A DNA stretch of 64,000 nucleotides from Lachnospiraceae bacterium (GTDB lineage: Bacteria; Bacillota; Clostridia; Lachnospirales; Lachnospiraceae), in assembly GCA_024692905.1 (NCBI GenBank), contig JAILLY010000102.1, positions 1-64,000 on the forward strand, read 5' to 3'. The first letter of the stretch is position 1; every line of letters begins with the position of its first letter. The position numbers were made by a program, and so were the translations under genes. Below the pieces are notes generated by a model. That model saw only the letters and a program-made list of their open reading frames with translations, ran no database searches and was not told the DNA's origin. This document shows positions 33,434-40,816 of the stretch, in pieces.

Positions 33434-34561
33434 TTGGATAAGAACGATCACTTTTTGAATAATATGCTTGGACCTGCGCCCTCGGGGGACATGACCGAGG
33501 AGGAACGGGCTCTCATCGAGCGCAGAAGGTTGGTAAGGCTCGTTTCCGTAGTCCTTGTTCTTCTGTGCACCGTATTTCTTGCCGTGATGGCGGGCTGTAT
33601 GATAGCCCTTTGGGATACGGGCAAGTCTTCAAACGATCTCTTTGCCGTTATTAACGGAACCTATGTATATGCAAGAACCCAGGATGAACTTGAACGCAGG
33701 GTGACGGAGCCCGAAGAAACTCCTGCCGAAGATCCCTCCGAAGATGAAGGATCATCGCAGGAGGAGCCTGAAGGAGAAGGTGACGGACTCAGCGTTGTAA
33801 ATGAGGTTGCCGCCGGCGACGGGGACGGTGAGAAACCCGCGGAAGAAATTGCGGGAGATAATTCCGAATCCGGGATCGCTTCCGTAGAAGATGCAGGATA
33901 TAATACCGAGGCGGGGCTTATAAGCGGTCCGAATATCAATGTATATGTCGACCCGAACGTCAATTATCCGCTTCCGTTCAGTGAAGTTGATGAATCGTAT
34001 TTTGAAGATGCACTGTTTATCGGTGATTCGAGACTTCAGGGATTCGGAATGTATTCCGGGATGCCCGGGACGTTTTACGCGGCCACCGGATTCCAGCTTT
34101 CGAGATATGATTCAATGGAGGTTGTTGTCACCGACAGCGGAAAGGTCCCGATAACACAGGCAATGCCTTACGACAGTTTCACCAAGATCTATATCAAGGT
34201 CGGACTTAACGAGATGGGCGGCAACGAAAACGCTTTTCTCAGTAAGTATGCGGAACTCATCACGTGGCTCAGGGAATGTGAACCGAGAGCCATAATATAT
34301 ATACACGGTCTGCTTCCGGTGACGGCATCCAAGTCATCATCGGATAAGGTACATAACAATACCAACGTTAACGCCAGAAATGAATCGCTTAAGAAACTGG
34401 CCATGGAACAGAGGGCATATTATCTGGATGTCGGATCGGCACTCGCCGGAGCCGACGGAAGCCTGCCGGCCGAAATGGCGGCCGATGGGATCCATTTAAA
34501 GGCCCAGTACATGGATATCTGGAAACAGTATCTTCTGTCTCATGCCATAGTGATCGAATAG
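33434..34561 (+). CDS. Membrane-anchored SGNH/GDSL hydrolase
   Basis: 375 residues, TTG start at 33434 after AAGGGGAAAAGG. A basic cytosolic N-terminus precedes one membrane helix (about 36-58), then a long acidic Glu/Pro/Ser/Gly linker (about 90-160) and an extracytoplasmic SGNH fold with F-I-G-D-S-R (Ser nucleophile), G-L-N-E-M-G (block III) and D-G-I-H-L (catalytic Asp/His). Such enzymes are esterases or O-acetyltransferases acting on wall polymers. With the MBOAT and DHHW genes upstream and the lipoprotein downstream it forms an envelope-modification cluster, though it has its own promoter. Confidence 0.87.
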   Translation: MDKNDHFLNNMLGPAPSGDMTEEERALIERRRLVRLVSVVLVLLCTVFLAVMAGCMIALWDTGKSSNDLFAVINGTYVYARTQDELERRVTEPEETPAEDPSEDEGSSQEEPEGEGDGLSVVNEVAAGDGDGEKPAEEIAGDNSESGIASVEDAGYNTEAGLISGPNINVYVDPNVNYPLPFSEVDESYFEDALFIGDSRLQGFGMYSGMPGTFYAATGFQLSRYDSMEVVVTDSGKVPITQAMPYDSFTKIYIKVGLNEMGGNENAFLSKYAELITWLRECEPRAIIYIHGLLPVTASKSSSDKVHNNTNVNARNESLKKLAMEQRAYYLDVGSALAGADGSLPAEMAADGIHLKAQYMDIWKQYLLSHAIVIE

Positions 34562-34607
34562 GCGGCATTTATAAGGGTTGAAACACAATTCAAGGGAGGT
34601 AAATAAT

Positions 34608-35072
34608 ATGAAAAGGAATATCGTAAGGGGATTAACGGCAGTACTGGCACTTTTGTTCATAACGGGGTGCGGAGTAAAGAAGGCTGATATAGAGCCTGGC
34701 GCGCTTGCCGATGCTCTTAAGGACGGGATAGCTTATAAGGATGAACTTGCGCCCATAGATAAAGAACTGGCCGGAAGGTTCTATAGTTTCGGGGATGCGG
34801 ATATCGAGGAAGCATATTTCTATGAGAGCAGCGGAGCGACGGCTGAGGAGGTAGCGGTTGTAAAATGTGCATCTGATGACGGAGCAAAGACTGTCGAAGA
34901 GGCTTTTAACAGGCGGATCGAAGAGCAGAAAGAAAGCTTTAAGGACTATGTTCCTGCCGAGCTTGACAAGTTGAACAGTGCGGTCGTTATGAGAAAGGGT
35001 AAATGCGTTATCCTGTCTGTCAGCGATGAACCGGACAAGGCCGGAAAGATAATAAACTCTGCCGCAAAGTAG
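34608..35072 (+). CDS. DUF4358 lipoprotein
   Basis: 154 residues. Signal peptide with lipobox I-T-G-C; the mature part has the DUF4358 pattern (A-D-A-L-K-D-G-I-A-Y-K-D-E-L...L-S-V-S-D-E-P-D-K-A). The family is common in Clostridia beside SGNH/MBOAT genes; role unknown. The ATG at 34608 follows GGGAGG; an earlier in-frame start at 34578 would put ten extra residues before the signal peptide. Confidence 0.88.
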   Translation: MKRNIVRGLTAVLALLFITGCGVKKADIEPGALADALKDGIAYKDELAPIDKELAGRFYSFGDADIEEAYFYESSGATAEEVAVVKCASDDGAKTVEEAFNRRIEEQKESFKDYVPAELDKLNSAVVMRKGKCVILSVSDEPDKAGKIINSAAK

Positions 35073-35178
35073 GGCATTGATGGTGGTATGCACCGTTCCG
35101 TAATATGTATATATTGAACGAATAGTATAAACAATTTGATGATTTTCAAATATATAAACTAATAATACATATTATTTC

Positions 35179-35211
35179 GCAAAAAATAATAGATTTTTTG
35201 ATTATTTTTGC
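35179..35211. other. A/T-rich inverted repeat upstream of the ncRNA promoter
   Basis: GCAAAAAATAAT (35179-35190) is complementary to ATTATTTTTGC (35201-35211) with one unpaired base. It may end the lipoprotein transcript, and the A/T-rich block directly before the -35 at 35221 could act as an UP element. Confidence 0.45.
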
Positions 35212-35220
35212 ATAAAAGTA

Positions 35221-35249
35221 TTGACAATTTAAACTGCCGGCATTATAAT
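35221..35249 (+). promoter_or_regulatory. Perfect consensus sigma-A promoter
   Basis: TTGACA (35221-35226), 17-base spacer, TATAAT (35244-35249): all twelve consensus bases match, the only such case I found in the window. Preceded by about 100 bases of very A/T-rich DNA. Transcription should start near 35256. Confidence 0.88.
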
Positions 35250-35255
35250 CATTTC

Positions 35256-35616
35256 ATAAGATAAAGGTGACAGAAATAAATAAGTTTCAGATACGGCAGA
35301 TGGGACCGGGATCCGGGAATGTGGTCTTTGGGACACGGTATCAGAACAGGACAAGCGATGTGAAGCGCGGTACATTAAGAAGGGTATGTACGATATATGT
35401 CCGGGTACCGATGAACGGATCGATAAAACTGAATAGGGAGTCGAATGATCATCGAGTGCGATGGCACTTAAAAGTTCATATAAATCTATCGGCCCCGGAA
35501 GCTATTTGAAACGGAAAAGGAAGGTGCAGTCCATTGGGAACTGACGAAACCGTATGAGAGCGGATGCAGACGAAAAAGATGCATCCGCTCTCAGTTTGTG
35601 CGGGGTTTATTTTTTC
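35256..35616 (+). ncRNA. Candidate stand-alone structured RNA, about 360 nt, class not recognised
   Basis: The span between the perfect promoter and a 14-bp stem at 35555-35593 has no credible coding region but many short complementary segments: ATACGG (35291-35296) with CCGTAT (35550-35555) closing the molecule, or GATAC (35290-35294) with GTATC (35338-35342) as a competing pair; GTACAT/ATGTAC near 35371-35388; GAATAG/CTATT enclosing 35431-35506; CAGT...ACTG near 35527-35543. I looked for landmarks of RNase P RNA, tmRNA, SRP RNA and common riboswitches and found none. An 80-codon GTG frame (35267-35509) has no usable ribosome site and no recognisable protein. It could alternatively be a long leader of the amidase gene at 35642. 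Confidence 0.6.
35555..35616 (+). terminator. Terminator-like stem at the end of the candidate RNA
   Basis: TGAGAGCGGATGCA (35555-35568) pairs perfectly over 14 bp with TGCATCCGCTCTCA (35580-35593) around an 11-base loop. The T tract is not immediate: GTTTGTGCGGGG comes first, then TTTATTTTTT at 35606-35616. Efficient termination is therefore likely but not certain. Confidence 0.6.
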
Positions 35617-35625
35617 TTGGCAAAA

Positions 35626-35634
35626 TGTTAAAAT
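35626..35634 (+). promoter_or_regulatory. Extended -10 promoter of the amidase gene (leaderless)
   Basis: TG-T-TAAAAT at 35626-35634 with a weak -35 (TTTATT, 35606-35611) 17 bases upstream. The ATG at 35642 is 7 bases after the -10, so the message would begin at or next to the start codon. No ribosome site precedes the ATG. Confidence 0.5.
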
Positions 35635-35641
35635 ACTGTAT

Positions 35642-37015
35642 ATGAAAAGATTGATCTTTTGCCTGATCATCATATTTGGGATCCTGCTTCCGGTAAATGC
35701 GGTATTTGCAGCCGATACGGTAGTTGTGGTCATCGATCCGGGCCACGGAGGACTGGGAGAAGGCGATGCCGTGACCGGTGCGCTGTACAACGACGGACTT
35801 TGCGAGAAGGATGTGGATCTTGTTACCGCGCTTGCGATGAAGCGGGAACTCATGAAGTATAACAATGTTGAAGTTTACCTGACGAGGGAAGACGACAGGC
35901 AGCTGTCTCTTGATGAGAGGGTCGATTTCGCATACAGCGTCGGAGCGGATGTAATGATAAGCTGTCATTATAATGCTTCGGAGCACCATATCTTTTACGG
36001 ATCGGAAATATTTACCTCTGCCTTCGGAAACTGTTATGCAACCGGAAACGGACTGGGCCGCTGCATAATGGACAGATGGGTCGGCAACGGGCTCGATATG
36101 AAGGGTATAAAAGTCCGTATCGGTAATTCCGGCAGTGATTATTACGGAGTCATAAGGCATGGAAGAGAGGTCGGTCTTCCTGTCATAATAATTGAACACG
36201 GATATCTGGATAATCATATAGATTATGAACGGCTCGGAACCTATGAAGACTGGGAGCGTATGGGGAGGCTTGATGCCGAAGGCATTGCCGATTATTACGG
36301 CCTTAGCAGGGACAGGGTTTACGATGATGTGTTTCCCACCGTGAACGTGGAGATACCGCAGGAGAGTATCAAACCGGATGTTACGGAACCCGAGGATGTT
36401 ACTCTTACCATAACCGATCTTAATTTGGATACAAGTGAGGTCACCTATGAGATAAAGGCATCGGAACCGGACGGAAGGCTCATGTATTACGGGCTTGCCC
36501 TCGGAGAACCGGTTGATACGGTTCCGGGTGATTATGCCGATCTTATGCTTTGGGAAGAAGGCAAAGACAGTATGACCGGAACGTTTGGCGTCCCCACCGG
36601 TTATACGGGAAAGATTACGGCCAGGGTATATAATATATACGAACTGTATACAGACAGCATGTCCGAGGATGTTGACATGCAGGCGCTTATCGATGAAAGG
36701 GATGCGCTCCTTGAAGAAGAGGCAAAAAGGGCCGAAGAAGAGGCAAAGAAGGAGCAGGAGCGCGCCAGACAGCGGGCGGAACAGAAGAAAATCGAGGAAG
36801 AAAGAGCAGCTGAGAAGGAAAAGGTGGGTGATTATTCTTTCCTTCTCGGAGGGCGTGAGGGCAAAGGCGGCAAAAACAACAAGGGAATGAGCGGAGAACG
36901 GATCCTTGTCATAGCCGTGATCGTTATAATCATTTTTGTTGCTGTCACATGCGTTTTGATATATGTATTCAGAAAGACGATAATAAAGTATATAAAAGAC
37001 AGGGAAGGAATGTAG
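35642..37015 (+). CDS. N-acetylmuramoyl-L-alanine amidase (Amidase_3), membrane anchored
   Basis: 457 residues. Cleavable-looking signal peptide (about 1-24, ending V-F-A-A), then the zinc amidase domain: D-P-G-H-G-G, S-C-H-Y-N and I-I-E-H-G-Y-L-D-N supply metal ligands and the catalytic Glu, splitting peptide stems from peptidoglycan glycan strands. A central beta domain (about 245-345), an alanine/glutamate/lysine-rich coiled coil (about 355-400) and a C-terminal membrane helix (about 425-447) follow. A C-terminal anchor is unusual for secreted amidases. The ATG at 35642 is preferred over an in-frame codon at 35564 because that lies inside the upstream stem. Confidence 0.92.
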   Translation: MKRLIFCLIIIFGILLPVNAVFAADTVVVVIDPGHGGLGEGDAVTGALYNDGLCEKDVDLVTALAMKRELMKYNNVEVYLTREDDRQLSLDERVDFAYSVGADVMISCHYNASEHHIFYGSEIFTSAFGNCYATGNGLGRCIMDRWVGNGLDMKGIKVRIGNSGSDYYGVIRHGREVGLPVIIIEHGYLDNHIDYERLGTYEDWERMGRLDAEGIADYYGLSRDRVYDDVFPTVNVEIPQESIKPDVTEPEDVTLTITDLNLDTSEVTYEIKASEPDGRLMYYGLALGEPVDTVPGDYADLMLWEEGKDSMTGTFGVPTGYTGKITARVYNIYELYTDSMSEDVDMQALIDERDALLEEEAKRAEEEAKKEQERARQRAEQKKIEEERAAEKEKVGDYSFLLGGREGKGGKNNKGMSGERILVIAVIVIIIFVAVTCVLIYVFRKTIIKYIKDREGM

Positions 37016-37033
37016 TCGTTTGGAGGGTATGAA

Positions 37034-38635
37034 ATGAAATTAACATTTATCGGTGCGGATCATGAGGTTACCGGAAGCTGTCATTATCTTGAGGCCTGCG
37101 GCAAACATATGCTTGTCGATTACGGTATGGAGCAGGGGGTGAATATCTATGAGAATGCAGAGATCCCCGTCGACTCATCCATGATCGATTATGTTTTTCT
37201 GACACATGCGCATATAGATCATTCGGGTCTTCTTCCGTTGTTGTACTCAAGAGGGTTCAGGGGACGGATTTATGCGACTGAAGCGACCTGTGACCTGTGC
37301 AACATCATGCTGCGTGACAGTGCCCATATCCAGATGTTCGAAGCCGAGTGGCATAACCGTAAGGCCAAGAGGAGCAAAGATATCGAGGAATATGTTCCTC
37401 TCTATAATATGCAGGATGCGGACGGGGCGATCAAATGTCTGGTCCCCTGCAGATATAATACGGAAATAAAAGTGGATGAGGGGATAAGGATACGCTTTAC
37501 GGATGTCGGACATCTCCTCGGATCGGCGGCCATCGAAGTCTGGCTTAATGAAGACGGAGAGAGCAGAAAGATCGTCTTTTCGGGTGATGTCGGAAATCTT
37601 GACCAGCCTCTTATAAAGGATCCGGCCACGGTTGACGAAGCCGATTATGTTGTCATAGAGTCGACTTACGGCGACAGGCTTCACGACAAGGGAAAGCTTG
37701 ATTATGTTTCCGAACTGACGCAGATACTTAAAAGAACATTTGACAGGGGCGGCAACGTTATTATACCTTCCTTCGCTGTGGGGCGGACTCAGGAAATGCT
37801 GTATTTCCTCCGTCGGATAAAGGAAGAGGATCTCGTTGAGGGACATGAGGACTTCGAGGTTTATATGGACAGCCCTCTTGCGGTAGAAGCTACGGGTGTC
37901 TTTAATAAAAATATATACGACTGCTTTGATGAAGAAGCGATGGAGATCGTAAACAGAGGTATAAATCCCATAACATTCCCCGGATTGAACCTTTCGATCA
38001 CAAGTGATGAGTCAAAGGCGATAAACTTTGACGATAAGCCCAAGGTCATCCTGTCTGCTTCGGGCATGTGTGAGGCGGGACGTGTGAGACATCACTTAAA
38101 GCATAATCTGTGGCGCCCGGAATGTACCATACTTTTTGTGGGATATCAGGCCGTAGGAACCCTCGGAAGGGCGATAGTTGACGGGGCGGATGAAGTAAAG
38201 CTGTTTGGTGAGACGGTCGAGGTCCGGGCCGAGATAGTCAAGCTCGCCGGACTGTCGGGACATGCCGACAAGGCAGGCCTTACCGCGTGGATGCGCGGTT
38301 TCAAGAATGATCCGAAGAAGGTATTCATTGTTCACGGTCAGGATCAGGTGTGTGATGATTTTGCGGCCTATTTAAAGGAAGAATATTCATTTGACACATA
38401 TGCGCCATATTCGGGAACCGTTTATGACCTTATCGCGGATGCGGTTGAATATGAGTCGGAAGGCATAAGGATAGCACCTAAGAAGAAGAGGAGCATATCC
38501 TCGGTATTCGAGAGACTTGTTGCGGCAGGCCAGAGACTGCTTGCCGTCATACAGCATAATGAGGGCGGTGCAAATAAGGATCTTGCAAAGTTTGCCGACC
38601 AGATAAATTCGCTTTGTGATAAGTGGGACAGATGA
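37034..38635 (+). CDS. Metallo-beta-lactamase/beta-CASP ribonuclease-like protein
   Basis: 533 residues. Metal site T-H-A-H-I-D-H-S-G near residue 60, V-G-H-L-L-G-S (motif 3), F-S-G-D-V-G (motif 4), then a beta-CASP insertion and the C-terminal RMMBL segment with L-S-G-H-A-D-K and V-H-G. This is the domain order of CPSF73-like RNA nucleases (not RNase J, which is larger at the C-terminus). Predicted cytosolic RNA-processing hydrolase. The last 60 residues (K-K-K-R-S-I-S-S-V...) are a basic helical extension. Confidence 0.9.
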   Translation: MKLTFIGADHEVTGSCHYLEACGKHMLVDYGMEQGVNIYENAEIPVDSSMIDYVFLTHAHIDHSGLLPLLYSRGFRGRIYATEATCDLCNIMLRDSAHIQMFEAEWHNRKAKRSKDIEEYVPLYNMQDADGAIKCLVPCRYNTEIKVDEGIRIRFTDVGHLLGSAAIEVWLNEDGESRKIVFSGDVGNLDQPLIKDPATVDEADYVVIESTYGDRLHDKGKLDYVSELTQILKRTFDRGGNVIIPSFAVGRTQEMLYFLRRIKEEDLVEGHEDFEVYMDSPLAVEATGVFNKNIYDCFDEEAMEIVNRGINPITFPGLNLSITSDESKAINFDDKPKVILSASGMCEAGRVRHHLKHNLWRPECTILFVGYQAVGTLGRAIVDGADEVKLFGETVEVRAEIVKLAGLSGHADKAGLTAWMRGFKNDPKKVFIVHGQDQVCDDFAAYLKEEYSFDTYAPYSGTVYDLIADAVEYESEGIRIAPKKKRSISSVFERLVAAGQRLLAVIQHNEGGANKDLAKFADQINSLCDKWDR

Positions 38636-38648
38636 GAGGAGATAGAAC

Positions 38649-39494
38649 ATGAGTTATGCAGATAAAGTTTTTATCAATATGTGCCGGGATATACTGGAAA
38701 ACGGATGCTCCACCGAGGGAGAAAAAGTAAGGCCCAAATGGGAGGACGGATCGTATGCCTATACGATAAAGAAGTTCGGTGTTGTGAACAGATATGATCT
38801 CAGACGTGAATTTCCGATCATGACGCTCAGGAAGACGGCTCTTAAGAGTGCAACGGATGAAGTGCTCTGGATATGGCAGAAGAAGAGTAACCGTGTGAGT
38901 GAACTCAGTTCACATATATGGGATGCGTGGGCCGATGAGGAAGGTACGATCGGCAAGGCTTACGGTTACCAGCTGGGAGTTAAGCACCGGTATAAGGAAG
39001 GCATGATGGATCAGGTTGACAGGGTGATCTACGATCTTAAGAACAATCCCTTCAGCCGGCGTATTATGACGAATATATATGTACATCAGGATCTTTATGA
39101 TATGAGGCTTTATCCCTGCGCTTACAGCATGACTTTCAACGTTACCCAGAAAAAGGGCGAAGACAGGCTTACATTAAACGCGATACTCAATCAGCGTTCG
39201 CAGGACGTTCTTACGGCCAATAACTGGAATGTTGTCCAGTATGCCGTACTTGTGCATATGCTGGCACAGGTCTGCGACATGAACGTCGGTGAACTCGTAC
39301 ATGTCATAGCTGATGCACATATTTATGACAGACATGTCGATATGGTAAAGGAACTCATATCAAGACCTGCCTATGAGGCCCCGAAATTCTGGCTTAACCC
39401 TGAAATAAAGGACTTTTATGAGTTTACAAAGGATGATGTTGCGGTTGAAGGGTACAGGTTCGGTGAACAGCTGAGTATTCCTGTGGCGGTATGA
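38649..39494 (+). CDS. thyA: Thymidylate synthase
   Basis: Makes dTMP from dUMP with methylene-tetrahydrofolate. 281 residues. Catalytic Cys157 is in L-Y-P-C-A-Y, where the E. coli-type enzyme has P-P-C-H; the C-A-Y form occurs in another ThyA branch. Q-R-S-Q-D-V-L and A-D-A-H-I-Y-D-R-H near the C-terminus are standard. No folA follows. It lies 13 bases after the beta-CASP gene and ends before a bidirectional terminator. Confidence 0.95.
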   Translation: MSYADKVFINMCRDILENGCSTEGEKVRPKWEDGSYAYTIKKFGVVNRYDLRREFPIMTLRKTALKSATDEVLWIWQKKSNRVSELSSHIWDAWADEEGTIGKAYGYQLGVKHRYKEGMMDQVDRVIYDLKNNPFSRRIMTNIYVHQDLYDMRLYPCAYSMTFNVTQKKGEDRLTLNAILNQRSQDVLTANNWNVVQYAVLVHMLAQVCDMNVGELVHVIADAHIYDRHVDMVKELISRPAYEAPKFWLNPEIKDFYEFTKDDVAVEGYRFGEQLSIPVAV

Positions 39495-39511
39495 CCGGGC
39501 AGCGGTTCATG

Positions 39512-39544
39512 AAAAAACCGTATCAGTATACGATACGGTTTCTT
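39512..39544. terminator. Bidirectional terminator between thyA and the GGDEF gene
   Basis: AAACCGTATC (39515-39524) pairs with GATACGGTTT (39532-39541), loop 7. On the minus strand the stem runs directly into six T, on the + strand into TTTCTTCC. The last codons of the minus-strand gene, which ends at 39523, lie inside the stem. Confidence 0.85.
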
Positions 39545-40608
39545 CCTGCTTCCTTACCCTGATACAGCTTGTTGTCCGCGTTCTTGATCGTCTCGGATAT
39601 GCCTACGGAACTGTCGTATTCTTCAAGTCCGAAGGTCATTGTCACGTTAAATGTATATTCCTTATAATTGAACTGCCGTTTCTCTATTGAATATTTGAGC
39701 TTGTCAAGCTGCTCGAATGCATAATCACCGTTATTATCCTCAAATGCAAACAGGAACTCCTCGCCGCCCCATCTTGCGATCCATCCCTTATCCTTCATGA
39801 ATTCCTTGAAGGTTTTGCCAAGTTCGATCAGTACATAGTCACCCGCATCGTGTCCGTATGTGTCGTTTACATTCTTGAAGAAGTCGATATCGCTTATAGC
39901 AAGGGACAGCTGGCTGTGGCTTGCCGAATCCGACACAAAGGCTTCGAGATGGTTCATCATACCGCGGCGGTTAGTAAGCTGGGTAAGAGGATCCATGGTC
40001 GCGAGCTTTTCAAGCTTCTTGGCATATTTGATGATCTTATGCTCACTGGATGCGAATTTGATATAGTAGAAATACGCTATCGTGATTATCGTGCATGAAA
40101 GATATGCCGTACAGGTGAGCAGAAGAACAAGGTTCTGAAGCTTCGTGAATTCGACGACTTTATCAATATAAACGAGATAGAACCATACTCCGATAACGGT
40201 CAGGGATATCACGACTCCCGCGATCACTTTGAATACGGGATTTTCATCGGTCTTATAATAGAACAGAAGAATCAGAGAATACAGTGAGAACTGGAAACCG
40301 ACCGTGGGGCCCAGAGCAAAGGAGTAGACCAGCATCGACAGTATCATTGCGAAGGTATAAACATACATCGCGCCGTTGGTCTGATCCCAATAGGTCATCC
40401 ACAGAATTAGGCCGAATACAACGCAGAATGCGATCGACCACTGGAAAAGCCTGCTCGAGAGCAGTACAAGATAGAAGATGGTCAGCGCAAAATTGAATAC
40501 TATGTTAATGATGCATAAAATACGCATAAGGACAGACATATCCTTAGACTTGTTCTCGGTTGAGACGTCCTTGAAGATTATGTCCTTAAATTTGCTGAAA
40601 AAACTCAT
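39523..40608 (-). CDS. Membrane diguanylate cyclase (GGDEF domain)
   Basis: 361 residues: N-terminal region with about six membrane helices (about 30-195), then a GGDEF domain with D-P-L-T-Q-L-T-N-R-R, D-I-D-F-F-K-N-V-N-D-T-Y-G-H-D-A-G-D and G-G-E-E-F, all signatures of active cyclases that make cyclic di-GMP. No RxxD inhibitory site is evident. Start ATG at 40608 is chosen over 40650 because it begins the compact N-terminus M-S-F-F-S-K-F; the ribosome site is weak (GGTAC). Its own promoter lies at 40664-40692. Confidence 0.92.
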   Translation of the reverse strand: MSFFSKFKDIIFKDVSTENKSKDMSVLMRILCIINIVFNFALTIFYLVLLSSRLFQWSIAFCVVFGLILWMTYWDQTNGAMYVYTFAMILSMLVYSFALGPTVGFQFSLYSLILLFYYKTDENPVFKVIAGVVISLTVIGVWFYLVYIDKVVEFTKLQNLVLLLTCTAYLSCTIITIAYFYYIKFASSEHKIIKYAKKLEKLATMDPLTQLTNRRGMMNHLEAFVSDSASHSQLSLAISDIDFFKNVNDTYGHDAGDYVLIELGKTFKEFMKDKGWIARWGGEEFLFAFEDNNGDYAFEQLDKLKYSIEKRQFNYKEYTFNVTMTFGLEEYDSSVGISETIKNADNKLYQGKEAGRNRIVY

Positions 40609-40663
40609 TGCAGTACCATCCGTTATGCAACATAAATAATAAAAAAACACAACAGTTGTTACA

Positions 40664-40692
40664 ATTATAGCATAATGAAACTTTATTGTAAA
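40664..40692 (-). promoter_or_regulatory. Promoter of the diguanylate cyclase gene
   Basis: On the minus strand: TTTACA (40692-40687), 17-base spacer, perfect TATAAT (40669-40664). Expected leader about 50 bases. Confidence 0.7.
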
Positions 40693-40727
40693 ATATATTT
40701 CCCGTGCCCCGCGAAAGCGAAAGATGC

Positions 40728-40756
40728 TTGCATGAAACGGTATTATCGTATATAGT
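40728..40756 (+). promoter_or_regulatory. Promoter of ilvE
   Basis: TTGCAT (40728-40733), 17-base spacer, TATAGT (40751-40756). The leader of about 55 bases shows no T-box or leader peptide. Confidence 0.6.
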
Positions 40757-40816
40757 TATTAAATAGTGTTTTTGGGTACAGTCGGGTAAAGATTATTAAG
40801 AAGGAGATGGTTCATA

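Noticed and set aside
35267..35509. An 80-codon frame starting with GTG inside the candidate RNA
   Set aside because: AAAGG touches the GTG with no spacing, the product is very basic with no recognisable pattern, and the region is better explained as structured RNA. Kept only as a low-probability alternative.
39117..39128. Loss of the catalytic site in thymidylate synthase (P-C-A-Y instead of P-C-H)
   Set aside because: The Cys is present and the C-A-Y variant belongs to a known ThyA branch, so this is not a broken gene.
40757..40816. T-box or leader-peptide attenuator before ilvE
   Set aside because: About 55 bases only; no specifier-loop or T-box sequence and no run of branched-chain codons.
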